Origin: Gremmenia infestans
Lineage: Eukaryota > Ascomycota > Leotiomycetes > Helotiales > Hamatocanthoscyphaceae
Reading direction: 5' to 3'
Length of the DNA stretch: 64,000 nucleotides
Assembly: GCA_032629725.1 (NCBI GenBank)
Contig: JAFEVB010000026.1
Coordinates: 992,001 to 1,056,000 of the forward strand
In this document: piece by piece, positions 1 through 10,276 of the stretch
Layout: the number at the start of each line of letters is the position of its first letter
Numbering within the stretch: the stretch's first letter is position 1
Program-made: the position numbers and the translations under genes
Notes under the pieces: generated by a model
What the model was told of the DNA's origin: nothing
Databases searched by the model: none
Seen by the model: the letters and a program-made list of their open reading frames with translations, nothing else

Positions 1-295
1 CTTATTAGCCTGACACGTGACTCTACCTCCGTAAGGGTTGTAAAATGAGTTTGCGGTATTTTAAAGTACGCAACCAAATCTTTTGGGTATTTCTCAGTAC
101 GTGCAGTCTTGCGAGACGTAGTCAGTTTAGAACTTAAACTAATGCATATGGTATTCGTGACCCCTTGCTTCTACTCCGCATACCCTTTATATGTTTACAG
201 TTTGTCTTGGAATTGGCGATCCTACACGATTGGCTTGCATACCGTTAAAATCTTTACATCTCTTTAATTAGCAATTATAAAGAACACTAAAAGAC
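1..295. other. Downstream flank of the GH43 gene
   Basis: The first 295 bases carry the GH43 3' flank. Nothing else is recognisable. Confidence 0.35.
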
Positions 296-1906
296 TCAGA
301 TCTCATATCGATCGGTCTCATGCTTCACGGGTCGATAAACAAAGTGATCAAACTGCGCCTCCATCGCCGTACCATTCAAATCCGAGCATGCAACGCCTAC
401 AAATGCACCGGTAAAACTCCCGTGGGCTTGATGTCCCCCGCACTCATCAGAAACAATGCTAGCATCAAAAACACCACCTATCTGCTTAGACTCTTGCCCT
501 TCAAGAGCATAATAGAACTTCAGCTCAGGACCCCGAATGGACAGAGCGAGTTTGACTTTTCCAGCGTTGGGAATCTGAACTGGTTCTGGGAGCGGGAAGT
601 TGAGTCCCCCTGACGGCCAGGATGCTTCGGACGTCAGGATCAGCAGTTCACGCTGCCCGTCTGAGTGAGCTGTGACGGTCAAGTAGAAGAAGTTGAACCG
701 ACAATAATAGGCTGTCAGACCAGCGAACTGCCTTTCGTCTGTGGGAGAGAAAGCAATAACTGTCTCGGCGTCGTATGAGAAGTGCGTTTGTCGTCTTGCT
801 ACAAGGGACTGCTCGAACCAGGAACCGATGGACTCACGGCCGAAAAGCGTGAGGCCCTTTTGAGAAGTGGTGAAAATGCGTTCCGTTTCTGGCGTACGTA
901 ACCATTGAAAGTCTTTGTGCAAGCCACTTTCAAAGGTGTATCGTTGCTCGGCCCAGTATTTGGCATCGTCGTGCACTCCTGGAACCTCGACATGGAGGGA
1001 TGGGACGGGACCATTCTTGATGTAAAGCCAGTCGTCCTCCCAGTACGCTTCTTGAATAGCCGTCTCGCGACCAAGAACACATCGACGGTCTTGTGTCGTT
1101 GGGCGGCCGGTCAGATGAACTAAATATGTCTTACCGTCTGGTGTATCGACGATATCTCCATGCCCTGCTCGTTGAAGCGCCACAAACGGTGTATCTTTGG
1201 AGGTCAAGATGTGCTTTTGCGGGTGTACCTCATAAGGACCCCATATATCGCGGGCGCGGGCGACAGTACACGCGTGTTGATAACCAGTACCACCTTCGGC
1301 TGTTAAGAGGTGGTACCATCCGTTCCTCTTATACAGATGCGGGCCTTCGACAAGATCTAGATCGGTCCCGCGAAAGATGTTCTTCTTCGGGCCTACGAGC
1401 TTGCATTGTTTTGGGTCAAACTCCTGGAGTACAATCCCTGCAAAGTACCTTGGACGACGACGATGGTCTTGAAGCATGTTGATAAACCACTTTTTGCCAT
1501 TGTCATCATGGAATAATGACGGATCAAAGCCGGAAGAGTTCGCATAAATAGGATCAGACCAGGGACCTTCTATTGCGGGTGCGGTTACAATATAGTTATG
1601 CGTGTCTTTGAAGGAGCCGTCTTTGCGCTTTACATCTGTATACACCAGCCAAAACTTGTCGCCGTCATGCGTAAGACAGGGCGCCCAAACCCCACAACTG
1701 TCTGGGTTGCCACGCATGTCCAGTTGGCTTTGACGGCTCAGCGGACGTACTATCAGATCCCAATTTGCGAGATCTGTGGAGTGATGAATTTGTACACCGG
1801 GAAACCATTCGAATGTTGAGGTTGCGATGTAATAGTCTTTGCCAACTCGAAGGATTGACGGATCCGCGTTGAAACCTGGGAGGATGGGATTTCTGATTAA
1901 CGGCAT
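296..1906 (-). CDS. GH43 beta-xylosidase / alpha-L-arabinofuranosidase
   Basis: A single uninterrupted frame of 536 aa. The fold is a GH43 five-bladed propeller followed by a C-terminal beta-sandwich domain. The catalytic triad is visible: Asp15 in FNADPS (general base), Asp128 in SGFDPS (pKa modulator) and Glu187 in LVEGPH (general acid). These sit one residue beyond the positions known for bacterial XynB-type enzymes, and the overall length also matches that group (GH43 subfamily 11 by resemblance). Such enzymes release xylose or arabinose from short xylo-oligosaccharides. No signal peptide is present, so it should be cytosolic, acting on imported oligosaccharides. The gene has no intron, unlike nearly all its neighbours. 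It transcribes away from the decayed Zn2Cys6 gene at 2.8 kb. The exact split between xylosidase and arabinosidase activity cannot be read from sequence. Confidence 0.93.
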   Translation of the reverse strand: MPLIRNPILPGFNADPSILRVGKDYYIATSTFEWFPGVQIHHSTDLANWDLIVRPLSRQSQLDMRGNPDSCGVWAPCLTHDGDKFWLVYTDVKRKDGSFKDTHNYIVTAPAIEGPWSDPIYANSSGFDPSLFHDDNGKKWFINMLQDHRRRPRYFAGIVLQEFDPKQCKLVGPKKNIFRGTDLDLVEGPHLYKRNGWYHLLTAEGGTGYQHACTVARARDIWGPYEVHPQKHILTSKDTPFVALQRAGHGDIVDTPDGKTYLVHLTGRPTTQDRRCVLGRETAIQEAYWEDDWLYIKNGPVPSLHVEVPGVHDDAKYWAEQRYTFESGLHKDFQWLRTPETERIFTTSQKGLTLFGRESIGSWFEQSLVARRQTHFSYDAETVIAFSPTDERQFAGLTAYYCRFNFFYLTVTAHSDGQRELLILTSEASWPSGGLNFPLPEPVQIPNAGKVKLALSIRGPELKFYYALEGQESKQIGGVFDASIVSDECGGHQAHGSFTGAFVGVACSDLNGTAMEAQFDHFVYRPVKHETDRYEI

Positions 1907-2847
1907 GGTGTTTTGTATGATAATGACACTAAATCAGTGTTGTAAAACGAGAAGAATTATTAATATATATCTGCAAGCCTTTGAGAAGTGAAGAGGCGGT
2001 TTACAATAGTTATATTTATCCGTCCAATTTATCCGGCGGGGAAATGTACCCCGCCAATTTCATACTTCAGGAATGGGTTCGTCCTTAGCTATTCCACGGA
2101 TGAGTAACATCATCAGCTATTTTCTAGCTTGTGCTAGAAGAACTCTTTGGATCATTAATGCTTTGAAGCGAAAAAAACTCGACTAAGCATTCCGAGCGCA
2201 TTCACGTATAATAGCAGACCAGGGATTCAAACACGAAGGCAATTAATACTTGATGCCTGTCACCGAGGACGTAATCTACTTTGTCAAGTGGTTGTATTGT
2301 AGGATGAGGAGGAAACTAGCTAGGAAGGAACAGCCTGAGCTGAAGTCACTCGTGACAGTATCCATGACCTGTTTTAATATCATTGCATAGACACTACTTA
2401 TACTGGCCAACAACCTGCTTATTATCATCCGTGTATAGGTATATAGCCCATCAATAGTAACAGGCTTATGCAAGTTACTTTTCGATTACTAAACCTTCAG
2501 GCTTCGCTTCAAAGATAATAAATAATGACTGGGACTTGGAATTCTAGGTATAATTGTTAAAGCAAAACGAGTCAGGATACCTAACCACCTAACTACTATT
2601 GATTTAGATCTATTCATTTTTGGGGTATTCCTAATAGAAATGTCCTCCACCCACGCATAGCATAGTTCTAGAATTTGATCGGTCCGTGCCCTCAGAAGTG
2701 GGTATCGAAGCCGAATAACCTCAACATGGCCCCTCCTTACTCACTGATCACAAAGCCTCTGGAGTCTGCCCTGCCCGACTACTCACTGAATCCACCTCCT
2801 CTGGTTCTCTGGTCTCCTCAGTGACGAGCCTATTAGTCTCCTGCTTT
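1907..2847. other. Divergent intergenic region between GH43 and the Zn2Cys6 pseudogene
   Basis: About 940 bases separating two divergently oriented starts, so it must hold the promoters of both. It is AT-rich, and short open frames inside it look like nothing coding. I saw no repeat or RNA gene. Confidence 0.5.
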
Positions 2848-4645
2848 ATGGCTGATAGCTTTTCGCCGGGACGCAGTGGTCGCAAATACCGCTCCAAAAA
2901 GCAGAGGCCCTGCGACCTCTGCCGCTCGAGAAAGACACAGTGCAAGATCTTGGATGGCGATGCTGTATGCGAGCTGTGCAAAAGGCTGGACCGCTCATGC
3001 ACATTTGTTTTGCACCCACTGAGGAAAGAGCGGCCCCTACCTGTTTACGCTGAATCTACCGAAGCGCATGCGCAACCAGTCGTTCAGAGTCAAAGTGAGC
3101 TCGGGCTCGAAGATGTTCAAAAAGATCCTTCTCTAGCTCAAATACCTCGTCCGGACCATGGCGACTCCGATACGGCCGCGGACGCAGCTTTATCATCATC
3201 ATCATGGCCGAATGCCGTCCCTCCTTATGACCTGGACTCGCCATCCAATATATTGCCCATGGAATGGTCCTCCGTGGACTTTTCTTTTGGTGTCTATGAC
3301 CAGACACAGTCTTCTCGGACTGACCAGGCTGTGGGCTCCGGAATGAAGGGTGCACATTACCCTCAGGCTGAACAACCTAACGCCAGGAATCGTGTATACC
3401 ATCCCAACTCTTTACTTCTGCTTGATAACACATCTCCTTCTTATGCTAATAGCTCAGCTGAACGGGGTAACGAGAATCTTGAGCTTGGTGTTCCTGCAAA
3501 TGAGCCTAACATGGATTGCTTCTTCCGGGATCATATGGACGGGCAAGAATCATATCAAACTGTCGATTGGCCCATCGAATTCTCCTTGGACTCTAGAAAA
3601 GGCTATTTTAATCAGGTAAAAGGGTTTATCCGGGGAGTCAGACCCATTTCTTCTCCGATATCACCAGTATAATGTGCACGATACGTATCCAATGTTCAGG
3701 CTAGACTTTCGCAATATCATGGGCGATGAAAAGTTGCAGCCGCGGGCTGAAAATACCCGCCCTGGTGGAGCTGCGCTTCCTGTCAGTTACATCCCTGTGC
3801 AGTTCGTTATGACGGAAGAGATAATCTGCGAAGATGACTTGAAAAATGCAGAGGCGACATATTCGGGAAGCAAAACAGAGCCTGACGACCTTGAACTCCT
3901 CAAGAAACTTGTGCCAGGCGATTTGGGAGCGCGTCTACTCAATCTGTCAGTGACTTTGAAGTCTTGACCGACCTGTACTAATATCTGCAGATATGCTCGA
4001 TCTGTACATCCACGCTTCCCCGTACTGTCTATAACTGATATCAAACAAGACCTCGAAGGCCATTGCTGCTCGAAGCTTCCCATTGGTATTAAAGCAGCTA
4101 TGTTCGCCTTGGCTACTCCTTTCATGTTCTTGGACGATGAATTGAGCGTCTCGAAAGGACATCTACAACTTTCCACCACTGAACTCTGGGCTATCGCAGA
4201 GCGCAGTTATCTTCGCTGTATTCGCATCTCACACCTCTCATCCCTGCAACTATGTCTTATGCTGCTCCAAATGCCTCCTCGGAATCATGTCGTGGCAGAC
4301 CCGCCTAGTACTTGGGCTCTGTCTTGCTCTGCTTTATCTATTGCCGAAAGCTTGGGAGTCAACTTGGACCCATCTAAGTGGCGGCTACCGGCGAATGAAA
4401 TCCGGTAGCGGAAGAGGTTGTGGTGGTTGACTTATACTCAACACACCTGGCATGCTCTATTACTGGGTCGGCCATCACACCTCAATGATGACAATTGGGG
4501 TGTTTCGAGGCTCATAAATGATGACTTTGACGTGAACGAACATTTGGATGAGGAAACTCGGAATTCCATCGATTTGCAGATCCCTATTCTCCTTGCTCAG
4601 TACAATTTATCAACAATTGCTGCCCAAATTTTGAAAGAACTTTAG
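2848..4645 (+). pseudogene. Zn2Cys6 fungal transcription factor, broken (DAL81/TamA-like by resemblance)
   Basis: The ATG at 2848 opens a frame with a Zn2Cys6 binuclear cluster near residues 22-51 (CDLCRSRKTQC, then CELC and C). The fungal-TF middle homology domain follows but is damaged. Around 3616-3625 the frame shifts by one base in an A/G run: the continuation GLSGESDPFLLR is in the next frame. That frame runs on through a likely 45-bp intron (3946-3990, phase-correct) into YARSVHPRFPVL. A TAG at 4406-4408 then interrupts a conserved stretch, since RKRLWWLTY follows in the same frame. The frame ends at 4643-4645, well short of a full-length factor; a weak continuation through a 36-bp intron is conceivable. 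The domain resembles nitrogen-regulatory activators of the DAL81/TamA type, but that assignment is from memory and tentative. A functional protein looks impossible without frame repair. Confidence 0.8.
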
Positions 4646-4681
4646 TAAGTGCCGAATTGGTCAAAGTTGGCAATCTATAGC

Positions 4682-5275
4682 TTATTTACCATGTTCTGTA
4701 CACTTCGTCCAGTTGACAAGTCCCACATTGCCCTCCGTCTGATGGCCACTTTCATGTGGTGTTCGCAACACCTCGAGAGCAGAAATGACGCCAAGAATAC
4801 CATCGGACCGTCCGCCAGTAGGCTGGGTGTTGAGATGAGATCCCATCATAATTGGGGCTGCCTTGACATTTTTCCCACGTCGGACGGCAAATATATTGCC
4901 CATTTCATCTATCGTAACTTTACATCCTAGACCTGTGATCTCTTGGACTGACCAGTACCGCACACGCTTATCATCTTCATTCAAAGCCAGTCGGTCCATT
5001 CCAGTATCCGTGACATGTCTGTACTTTGTTAATGAGCCTGGCTGCCATGGAAGATTTCAAACTCAACCTCCATATTGATGTGCCTTGCCAAATTCACATG
5101 ACAGGTGTAAAGTTTCGACCAACCTTGACGGGTTTATTTTAGGGGTGTTGATCAGGTTACTGGAGCTCGCGAAACCGCGTACGGTGGTGGGCACAGAGGT
5201 ATGCTGCATTGCAATATGCTTCAATAGCTGATTTAGCCTTGACGCTTTTCTTTGCGAGAAAAGTTTCAAAAACAT
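4682..5275 (-). pseudogene. M20-family amidase remnant (N-carbamoyl-amino-acid hydrolase / allantoate amidohydrolase type)
   Basis: Two blocks on the minus strand match the N-terminal third of M20 amidohydrolases that cleave N-carbamoyl amino acids or ureido compounds. The upstream block (5275 to about 5070) ends in LVETLHLSCEFGKAHQYG. The second (about 5020 to 4682) has TGMDRLALNEDDKRVR, then DEMGNIFA, the metal-site motif GSHLNTQPTGG (the usual Asp after His replaced by Asn) and VGLVNW. No canonical splice join of the two blocks keeps the frame. The protein stops just after VNWTK, where a family member would enter its Glu-Glu metal site and continue for more than 250 residues. The first block has a basic, Ser/Ala-rich N-terminus that could have been a mitochondrial presequence. 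Its 3' end abuts the truncated end of the convergent transcription factor. Confidence 0.75.
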
Positions 5276-5710
5276 CTGCCTACGAGCTGTTTACACTTTC
5301 AACACCACCTGCAATATACTTCCCTACGTTAAGAGGCTCAGTTTAGGAATCAGTCCAAATTTGATATCAATAATCTAACTATAATATACTACGCTATAGG
5401 CACATATGAGCAAGTTTACGGCACATGAGAACGCCCGAATACTCTATCGGCCGTGTCAGCTACAGAATTGCGGGTATAAACTAATGCTGACGGCGAAGTG
5501 AACTTTCCCGTCAGAAAGTTCGCCTAATGCTAGATCATACAGTAATAGCTCTCAGGACCTGAGCCTGGGTGTGCGGGGTACGTGGTAAGTGGGCTGTATG
5601 TACTCGTTTTCAGTTTGAGGACGAACTTACGGACTTCAATTCTTCAACCCTCTATCTCAAGTGTTTTGTAATTGAACCTATCCTGTCCAATTCCCACAAG
5701 TTAATTTCAG
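5276..5710. other. Intergenic, AT-rich
   Basis: Lies between the start of the M20 remnant (minus) and the DUF1989 remnant (plus), so it would be their shared 5' region. The first exon of the DUF1989 gene could lie here, since an acceptor-like AG ends at 5710, but I could not identify one. Confidence 0.4.
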
Positions 5711-6454
5711 ATTTTCGCAAGTCTACGAAGTGGGTATTATACCAGCCCGCAAAGCCGTCGCATTTCTCGTTAAAAAAGGGACAAGAAATCAAAATCTACA
5801 ACAGCTATGGCAAGCAAGTGGTGGACTTCTAGGCCTTCAGCCCGAGCGATCCTCACAACTTTCTCTCTATGGTGTACACGAGGACCGTTCTTTTGAAAGT
5901 GTCGCTCTCCAAAGGCGACAAGTTGTATAGCACAAGGAGGAAACCGATGTTGACTTTGACGGAAGATACTACGAGAGGTGTGCATGATATTATATGGTCG
6001 GCTTGCGATGCGGAGAGATATCGCATGCAAGGATACGATGGCTACCATGACAACTGTACAGATAATATGCATAAGGTTTGTTTCCCGGATTAAGTTCCAT
6101 CATCTATGACTTGGTGTATTACTCAGAACCTGTAAATGAATTACTAGCAATAACCACCGATGGAAGTTATTACGTGAGGCCCCGAAAGAGAACTTTCCTG
6201 ATTTCCATATCGCGGACGACTGGGTTCCAGACCCTCTGAATCTCTTTATGAACGTTGCGATTGATCACCGTGGGCAATCAGATATCAGAGTCCCCACCAG
6301 CGAGAAGGGTCAATTTGTCGTGCTCAAAGCTGAAACAGATCTGATCATCGTCACGAGTTATTGTCCCCAGGATATGGCTCCCGTCAACGGGGGCCAACCC
6401 ACCGATTGCGAGTACGAGATTAGTGCCAGCAGGAGGCATCTGCGGGAACCGTGA
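5711..6454 (+). pseudogene. DUF1989 (urea-carboxylase-associated) protein, broken
   Basis: The protein begins around SQVYEVGIIPARKAVAF. A one-base shift in the A6 run at 5773-5778 then moves it to the frame KKGQEIKIYNSYGKQVVDF. A TAG at 5830-5832 follows directly, and the same frame continues AFSPSDPHNFLSMVYTRT. DUF1989 relatives carry Trp at that stop position (VVDxWAF). The next block, TRGVHDIIWSACD and GYHDNCTDNMHK, holds the conserved His/Asp/Cys signature. A phase-0 intron (6076-6166) leads to FPDFHIADDWVPDPLNLFMN and CPQDMAPVNGG, ending at TGA 6452-6454. DUF1989 proteins accompany urea carboxylase and nitrogen-salvage enzymes; the molecular role is not settled. The stop codon overlaps the first codon of the downstream deacetylase frame. 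Two lesions make it a pseudogene, though the frameshift alone could be a sequencing error. Confidence 0.85.
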
Positions 6455-7428
6455 CTCAAATCCCCCAAACTATCTCCTCCAGCCACCGTCGTCCTCGCCG
6501 GGTCAAGGTCGCTCTCTCCTTTGATTTCGACGCAGTGTCGCATTGGCTTGGAACCGGTTGTCATCCCAACAACAACATGGCTGATTACAGCTCCGGCATC
6601 TTCGCAGGCCAAGTCGGCGCAGTGCGTCTGCTTACTTTGCTAAAGAAGCACGGTATTTCCGACAAAGTCACCTGGTTCATTCCCGGCCATACAATCGAGA
6701 CATTCCCAGAGACAGCTCGCGCGGTCGTTGACTCCGGCGCCGAAGTCGGCCTGCACGGATACTCCCACGAAGGCATCTACCAGATGACCGAAGAGCAAGA
6801 GACAGAGGTCCTGCTAAAATGCATCGACGTAGCCACCAAGCTCGTGGGAAAGAAGCCGCGCAGGTACCGCGCGCCTATGTACACGATCCGGGAAAGCACG
6901 GTAAAGCTGCTGCGGCAATACGAGTTTCTCTACGACTCCTCGCTCGTGCACCATGATTCGCAGCCGTACTTCACGCTTGCGGACCCGCCGATCAAGCCGA
7001 TAGATTTCTCGCAGCCGGCGAGTTCGTGGCTACAGCCGACGCCGATTGCATCGCAATGCTATCCGGAGGGTATGCACGCGCTGGTCGAGATACCGTGTGG
7101 CTGGTACAACGAGGATATGATGCTGCTGCAGTATCTGCCGCATCTGGCGAATAGCAATGGCTACGTGTCGACGCGGGTGGTGGAGGAGATGTGGAAAGAT
7201 AAGTTTATGTGGCTTTGGGATAACAGCGAGGGAGTGGATCGGCAGATTTTGATTTCATCTTTCCGATTCTTATGCACCCGGATACTAGTGGCATGGCGCA
7301 TGTTATTGGTATGGCGGAGCGGGTAGTGCTGTGGTTAGGGGTGGGGGGAAGATGTGGAATTCTGTACGCATGAACAGATCGCGGGGTCTTGGTTGAAGGA
7401 GAAGAAGAATGGGAAGGGTGGGAGATGA
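6451..7428 (+). pseudogene. Polysaccharide deacetylase (CE4, PgdA-like), frameshifted C-terminus
   Basis: A CE4 NodB-type domain starts with VKVALSFDFDAVSHWLG, containing the catalytic-base Asp of motif 1. It continues with GAEVGLHGYSHEG (His metal ligands), KPRRYRAPMYT (motif 3) and LVEIPCGWY. No ATG precedes the domain: the frame opens at GTG 6451, overlapping the DUF1989 stop. Between about 7228 and 7243 the frame shifts: the conserved FIFPILMHPDTSGMAHVIG lies in another frame. A second shift in the G6 run near 7340-7350 restores EFCTHEQIAGSWLKEK and a TGA at 7426-7428. Relatives include cytosolic PgdA-like enzymes and PuuE-type allantoinases, so a role in ureide or nitrogen metabolism is as likely as chitin deacetylation. 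No signal peptide is seen. Confidence 0.85.
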
Positions 7429-7806
7429 GTTGGGATGGGATGGGATGGTGAGGATATAATAGGCGGTTCAGTAATAGCAAGCCGGTGCTTAGGACTGAGG
7501 TCGCTCAGCTCACACTAGCGTTAAACCATGTCATTTTAAACATGACCTTAGTACCTACCTGATGTGCCAAGTTTTCCTGAACTTTAGTTGACATAGCATA
7601 GCGTCTCTCACCTGCGTGGAGATTATACAAGGACGGGAAACAAATGACCTAACTGTGGATAGACTCTGGATTTTGGAGATGAATTACCAAATATGGCAGT
7701 TCTGCCTTGCAGGAAGGCTTCGAGTAATTTTATATTCATACTAGCTATGGCCCGATGCTAACACATAGAGATAAGTTGCGAGTCACAAGAGGGAGCGTCG
7801 GTCAAC
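7429..7806. other. Convergent intergenic spacer
   Basis: Spacer between the deacetylase remnant and the 3' end of the glutaminyl cyclase gene. It begins with a small GGGAT tandem near 7431-7450 and is otherwise featureless. Confidence 0.4.
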
Positions 7807-8994
7807 TCACAGCTCGGTCTTCCTTGAAGATCTTTTAGCTCTAATCTGCGCTTCTGCTTCAGCCTTTGTTGGCAAAGTCCCTTCCAAATCCATCCATTCT
7901 GCCACAAACGCCGTCACGATCTTCGCCCAATCGTGTACAGTAGGTAAATCCAAGTGCTCCCCATCATCGGCAGCCGTGTGCCATACACTGGGAAATGGCG
8001 TCGCTATTACGTGGAGCACTTCTACGCCTCGTGCCATAAATGGGATGTGGTCATCTTGTACACCCCATTTATCACGGAAGTCATTGTGGCCTTTGTTTGC
8101 TTCGTAGAGGAAGGGTTGGGATGCTTGGGATTCCAAAAGGCCTAGTGTTCGCAATCGGGATTCGACGACGGCCAAGTGTTGATATGCCCAGTGTGTAGTC
8201 TTGAAGAATGAAGGGACTCGAGGGTTTGCTGAGCCAAGAAGATCCAAAAGCATGAAGAGGGAGATGGAACTGAGGCCATTGCGGTATGTAGACATAGCAG
8301 CATGCGGAGTCGATTCCCATGTTTCGGCCAATGATCTGATAAAATCAGCACAACCCTTAATCACCATGAAATCTATTTACCTTGCCCCATATAACGAGTC
8401 AGTATTCGTCCAATCCAAGAATGCCTCCTCGCCATCCAAAAACAGAATCTGCACCCCCGTCTCCTCCTCTAACCCATTGGAACCATCCGCCTCCATAGCA
8501 GCCCATTTCTTCGTCAGCGCCTCGTCCACACTCCTTGCCGCATGCATTATAATTGCGCAAGGTGCTGCGCTATCTGTGGCCCCGATAAATCCAGGCGGAG
8601 TGAGCTTGCTGTCATAATGTGCAACCAGGGCCAGCCTTCCTACATCCCCAGCTTTCGCCCACGGCGGATCGCGTGTAATTATGAAGTTCACGAATGGGAC
8701 TTGTGTGTCGCCCGTCGCGGGCGTCGTCGCCGTTGAGTTCTGGAACTCGATGGTCCATTTCGGCAGATGAGCTCCAAACCAATTCGTGAAATGCTGCTGC
8801 ACTGCCAAGGAGCCGGGAGTTCCTGGTACTCGAGGGATCAGAATGGGCGCAAGGATAGATCCATCGTGTATATCAAAATCTGGACCTGCAGAAGGGAGAT
8901 TTCGTAGTGTTTCGTCAGACAATGGTGTGAATGCCGAGATGCCCAGCAAGATAGTTGCAAGGAACAGCAATGTCTGCGAGAACCGCATCTCCAT
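7807..8994 (-). CDS. Secreted glutaminyl-peptide cyclotransferase (M28 fold)
   Basis: Two exons (8994-8381 and 8335-7807) joined by a 45-bp intron, rebuilding ...SLYGARSLAETW in frame; about 380 aa. A hydrophobic signal peptide (MRFSQTLLFLATILLGISA) leads into the QC/M28 fold. Zinc-site and active-site motifs are LVAHYDSK, GATDSAAP, LFLDGEEAF and VWHTAADDGEHLD. These enzymes convert N-terminal Gln (or Glu) of secreted peptides to pyroglutamate, which protects them from aminopeptidases. M28 aminopeptidases are the alternative, but the TDSLYGAR and DDHIPF blocks favour glutaminyl cyclase. Either of two ATGs two codons apart could be the start. It shares a roughly 420-bp divergent promoter with the mitochondrial gene at 9.4 kb. 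Confidence 0.9.
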
Positions 8995-9418
8995 GGTAGT
9001 TTCAAGGAAGCAATAGCCTGATATTGGGTCACCGTAGGAATCTCCGTAAGATCATCCTCAATCCAACTTCTACGTCGATGGGAAGTTTGGTGAGAGTGCG
9101 AGTTTGATATCTGTTAACAGTGAGATAAAGTGATGCGGGAGCGGCCGCTTACTGTACTTATCGCGGCTAACGCGCTTGAGTATTGAATGTTTTGACTTTG
9201 ATATCAATGTCTTCTTATAATTTAACGCCACCATTCAAAACTCCAAATTCTGCTTTTTGACTTCATTGGGGGCTATTTGTGATCCATGTAATCTATTTTC
9301 TGTTTAGCTCCCCTCATTTGAGGCTTGAAAAAGGTACTCCGAACGTGCCACGACATTTTGTTTCCGCAGGCCAGTCGGTTCTGTTTTGCCCTTGAACTTC
9401 ACTTTCAGGGAAAACATC
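8995..9418. promoter_or_regulatory. Divergent promoter region
   Basis: 424 bases between the starts of the glutaminyl cyclase gene (minus) and the TMEM70-like gene (plus). No gene or RNA is visible; both promoters must lie here. Confidence 0.5.
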
Positions 9419-10276
9419 ATGTTCATACAACGCTTGATATCACGGCGAGCTCTTCAACCTTTTAGAAAACCATGCATTTCCCCCTTTTCCCTGTCAACGA
9501 GCTCCAAAAACTCGATTCAACATCTCAGTCGTCGGCTGGCTTCTTCGACCACCAGGAATGTCCCTCGAGTTCCCAGCAAGAAGCAGAGTAACTCTTGAAA
9601 CCCCCAACTTTATGCATATCTAACATCCTCATAGTATTCCCAGAACGGCTCCTCGTATACCATGCAGGGACAGGCCGAACCGTCTTCCTCGGCTCCCTGA
9701 AAGTCACCACCATCTTCATCGCCACCTTCTTCTGCGCAGTCCTAGGTCCAACATACTTCTATGCAGAGAATGAGTCACCGTGGGTCTCAGTAATTGGTAC
9801 ATACCTCAACTTCCATTTCAACGGAATCACGTGACTAATCCCTTCTAGTCATCCTCTCGGGCATAATCCCTATGATATCCGTATTATACATGACCTCACC
9901 CTTCGTAAACTACATCCATCTCCGTCTCCCGCCATTTGCCCGCAACTCCAACGAATTGATGAGACGCTTTACCAAAACGCTGCCCAGAGACGCTGAAATT
10001 GACATCACGACTATGAACGTCCTTGGGAAACCGAGAGTGGCGCGCATGAAGATCCAGGATCTGTCTGCTACGAATGAAAGGTTTGGGCTGGTCAACTATG
10101 TGAGGGATACGAAGACGATTAATAAGAGGAGGAAGTGGTGGATGGGGAAAGCCGTGAGGCAGTTTGGCGTTCATGCGGGGAAGGGGAGTATAGTGGGGGG
10201 TGAGGCTTGGAAGGATATTCAGGCGGCTATTGCTAAGAGGAGTGAGAAGGGAGTTCGTGTAAATACTAGCTCTTGA
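9419..10276 (+). CDS. Mitochondrial membrane protein, TMEM70/TMEM186-like
   Basis: Three exons: 9419-9587, 9635-9796 and 9849-10276 (252 aa). The N-terminus is rich in Arg and Ser with no acidic residues at first (MFIQRLISRRALQPFRK), a good mitochondrial targeting sequence. The core reads VYHAGTGRTVFLGSLKV, then two hydrophobic segments (TTIFIATFFCAVLGPTYFY and ILSGIIPMISVLYMTSPF), then a soluble basic tail. This hairpin layout matches the TMEM70/TMEM186 family, whose animal members assist assembly of respiratory complexes I and V. Assignment to that family is by motif memory; a fungal-specific function cannot be derived. Both introns are under 55 bp and rejoin in phase. Confidence 0.6.

Noticed and set aside
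1093..1482. A 129-codon plus-strand frame inside GH43.
   Set aside because: Antisense shadow of the GH43 coding sequence.
4649..4930. Plus-strand extension of the Zn2Cys6 factor past 4645.
   Set aside because: A 36-bp intron could join ELYLFTMFCTLR in frame, but the region is the antisense of the M20 remnant and the match is weak, so I ended the pseudogene at 4645.
3616..7350. Frameshifts as sequencing errors.
   Set aside because: Several sit in homopolymers, so errors cannot be excluded one by one. But they occur only in genes that also have TAG stops, truncations or other lesions, while about 20 other genes are frame-clean.
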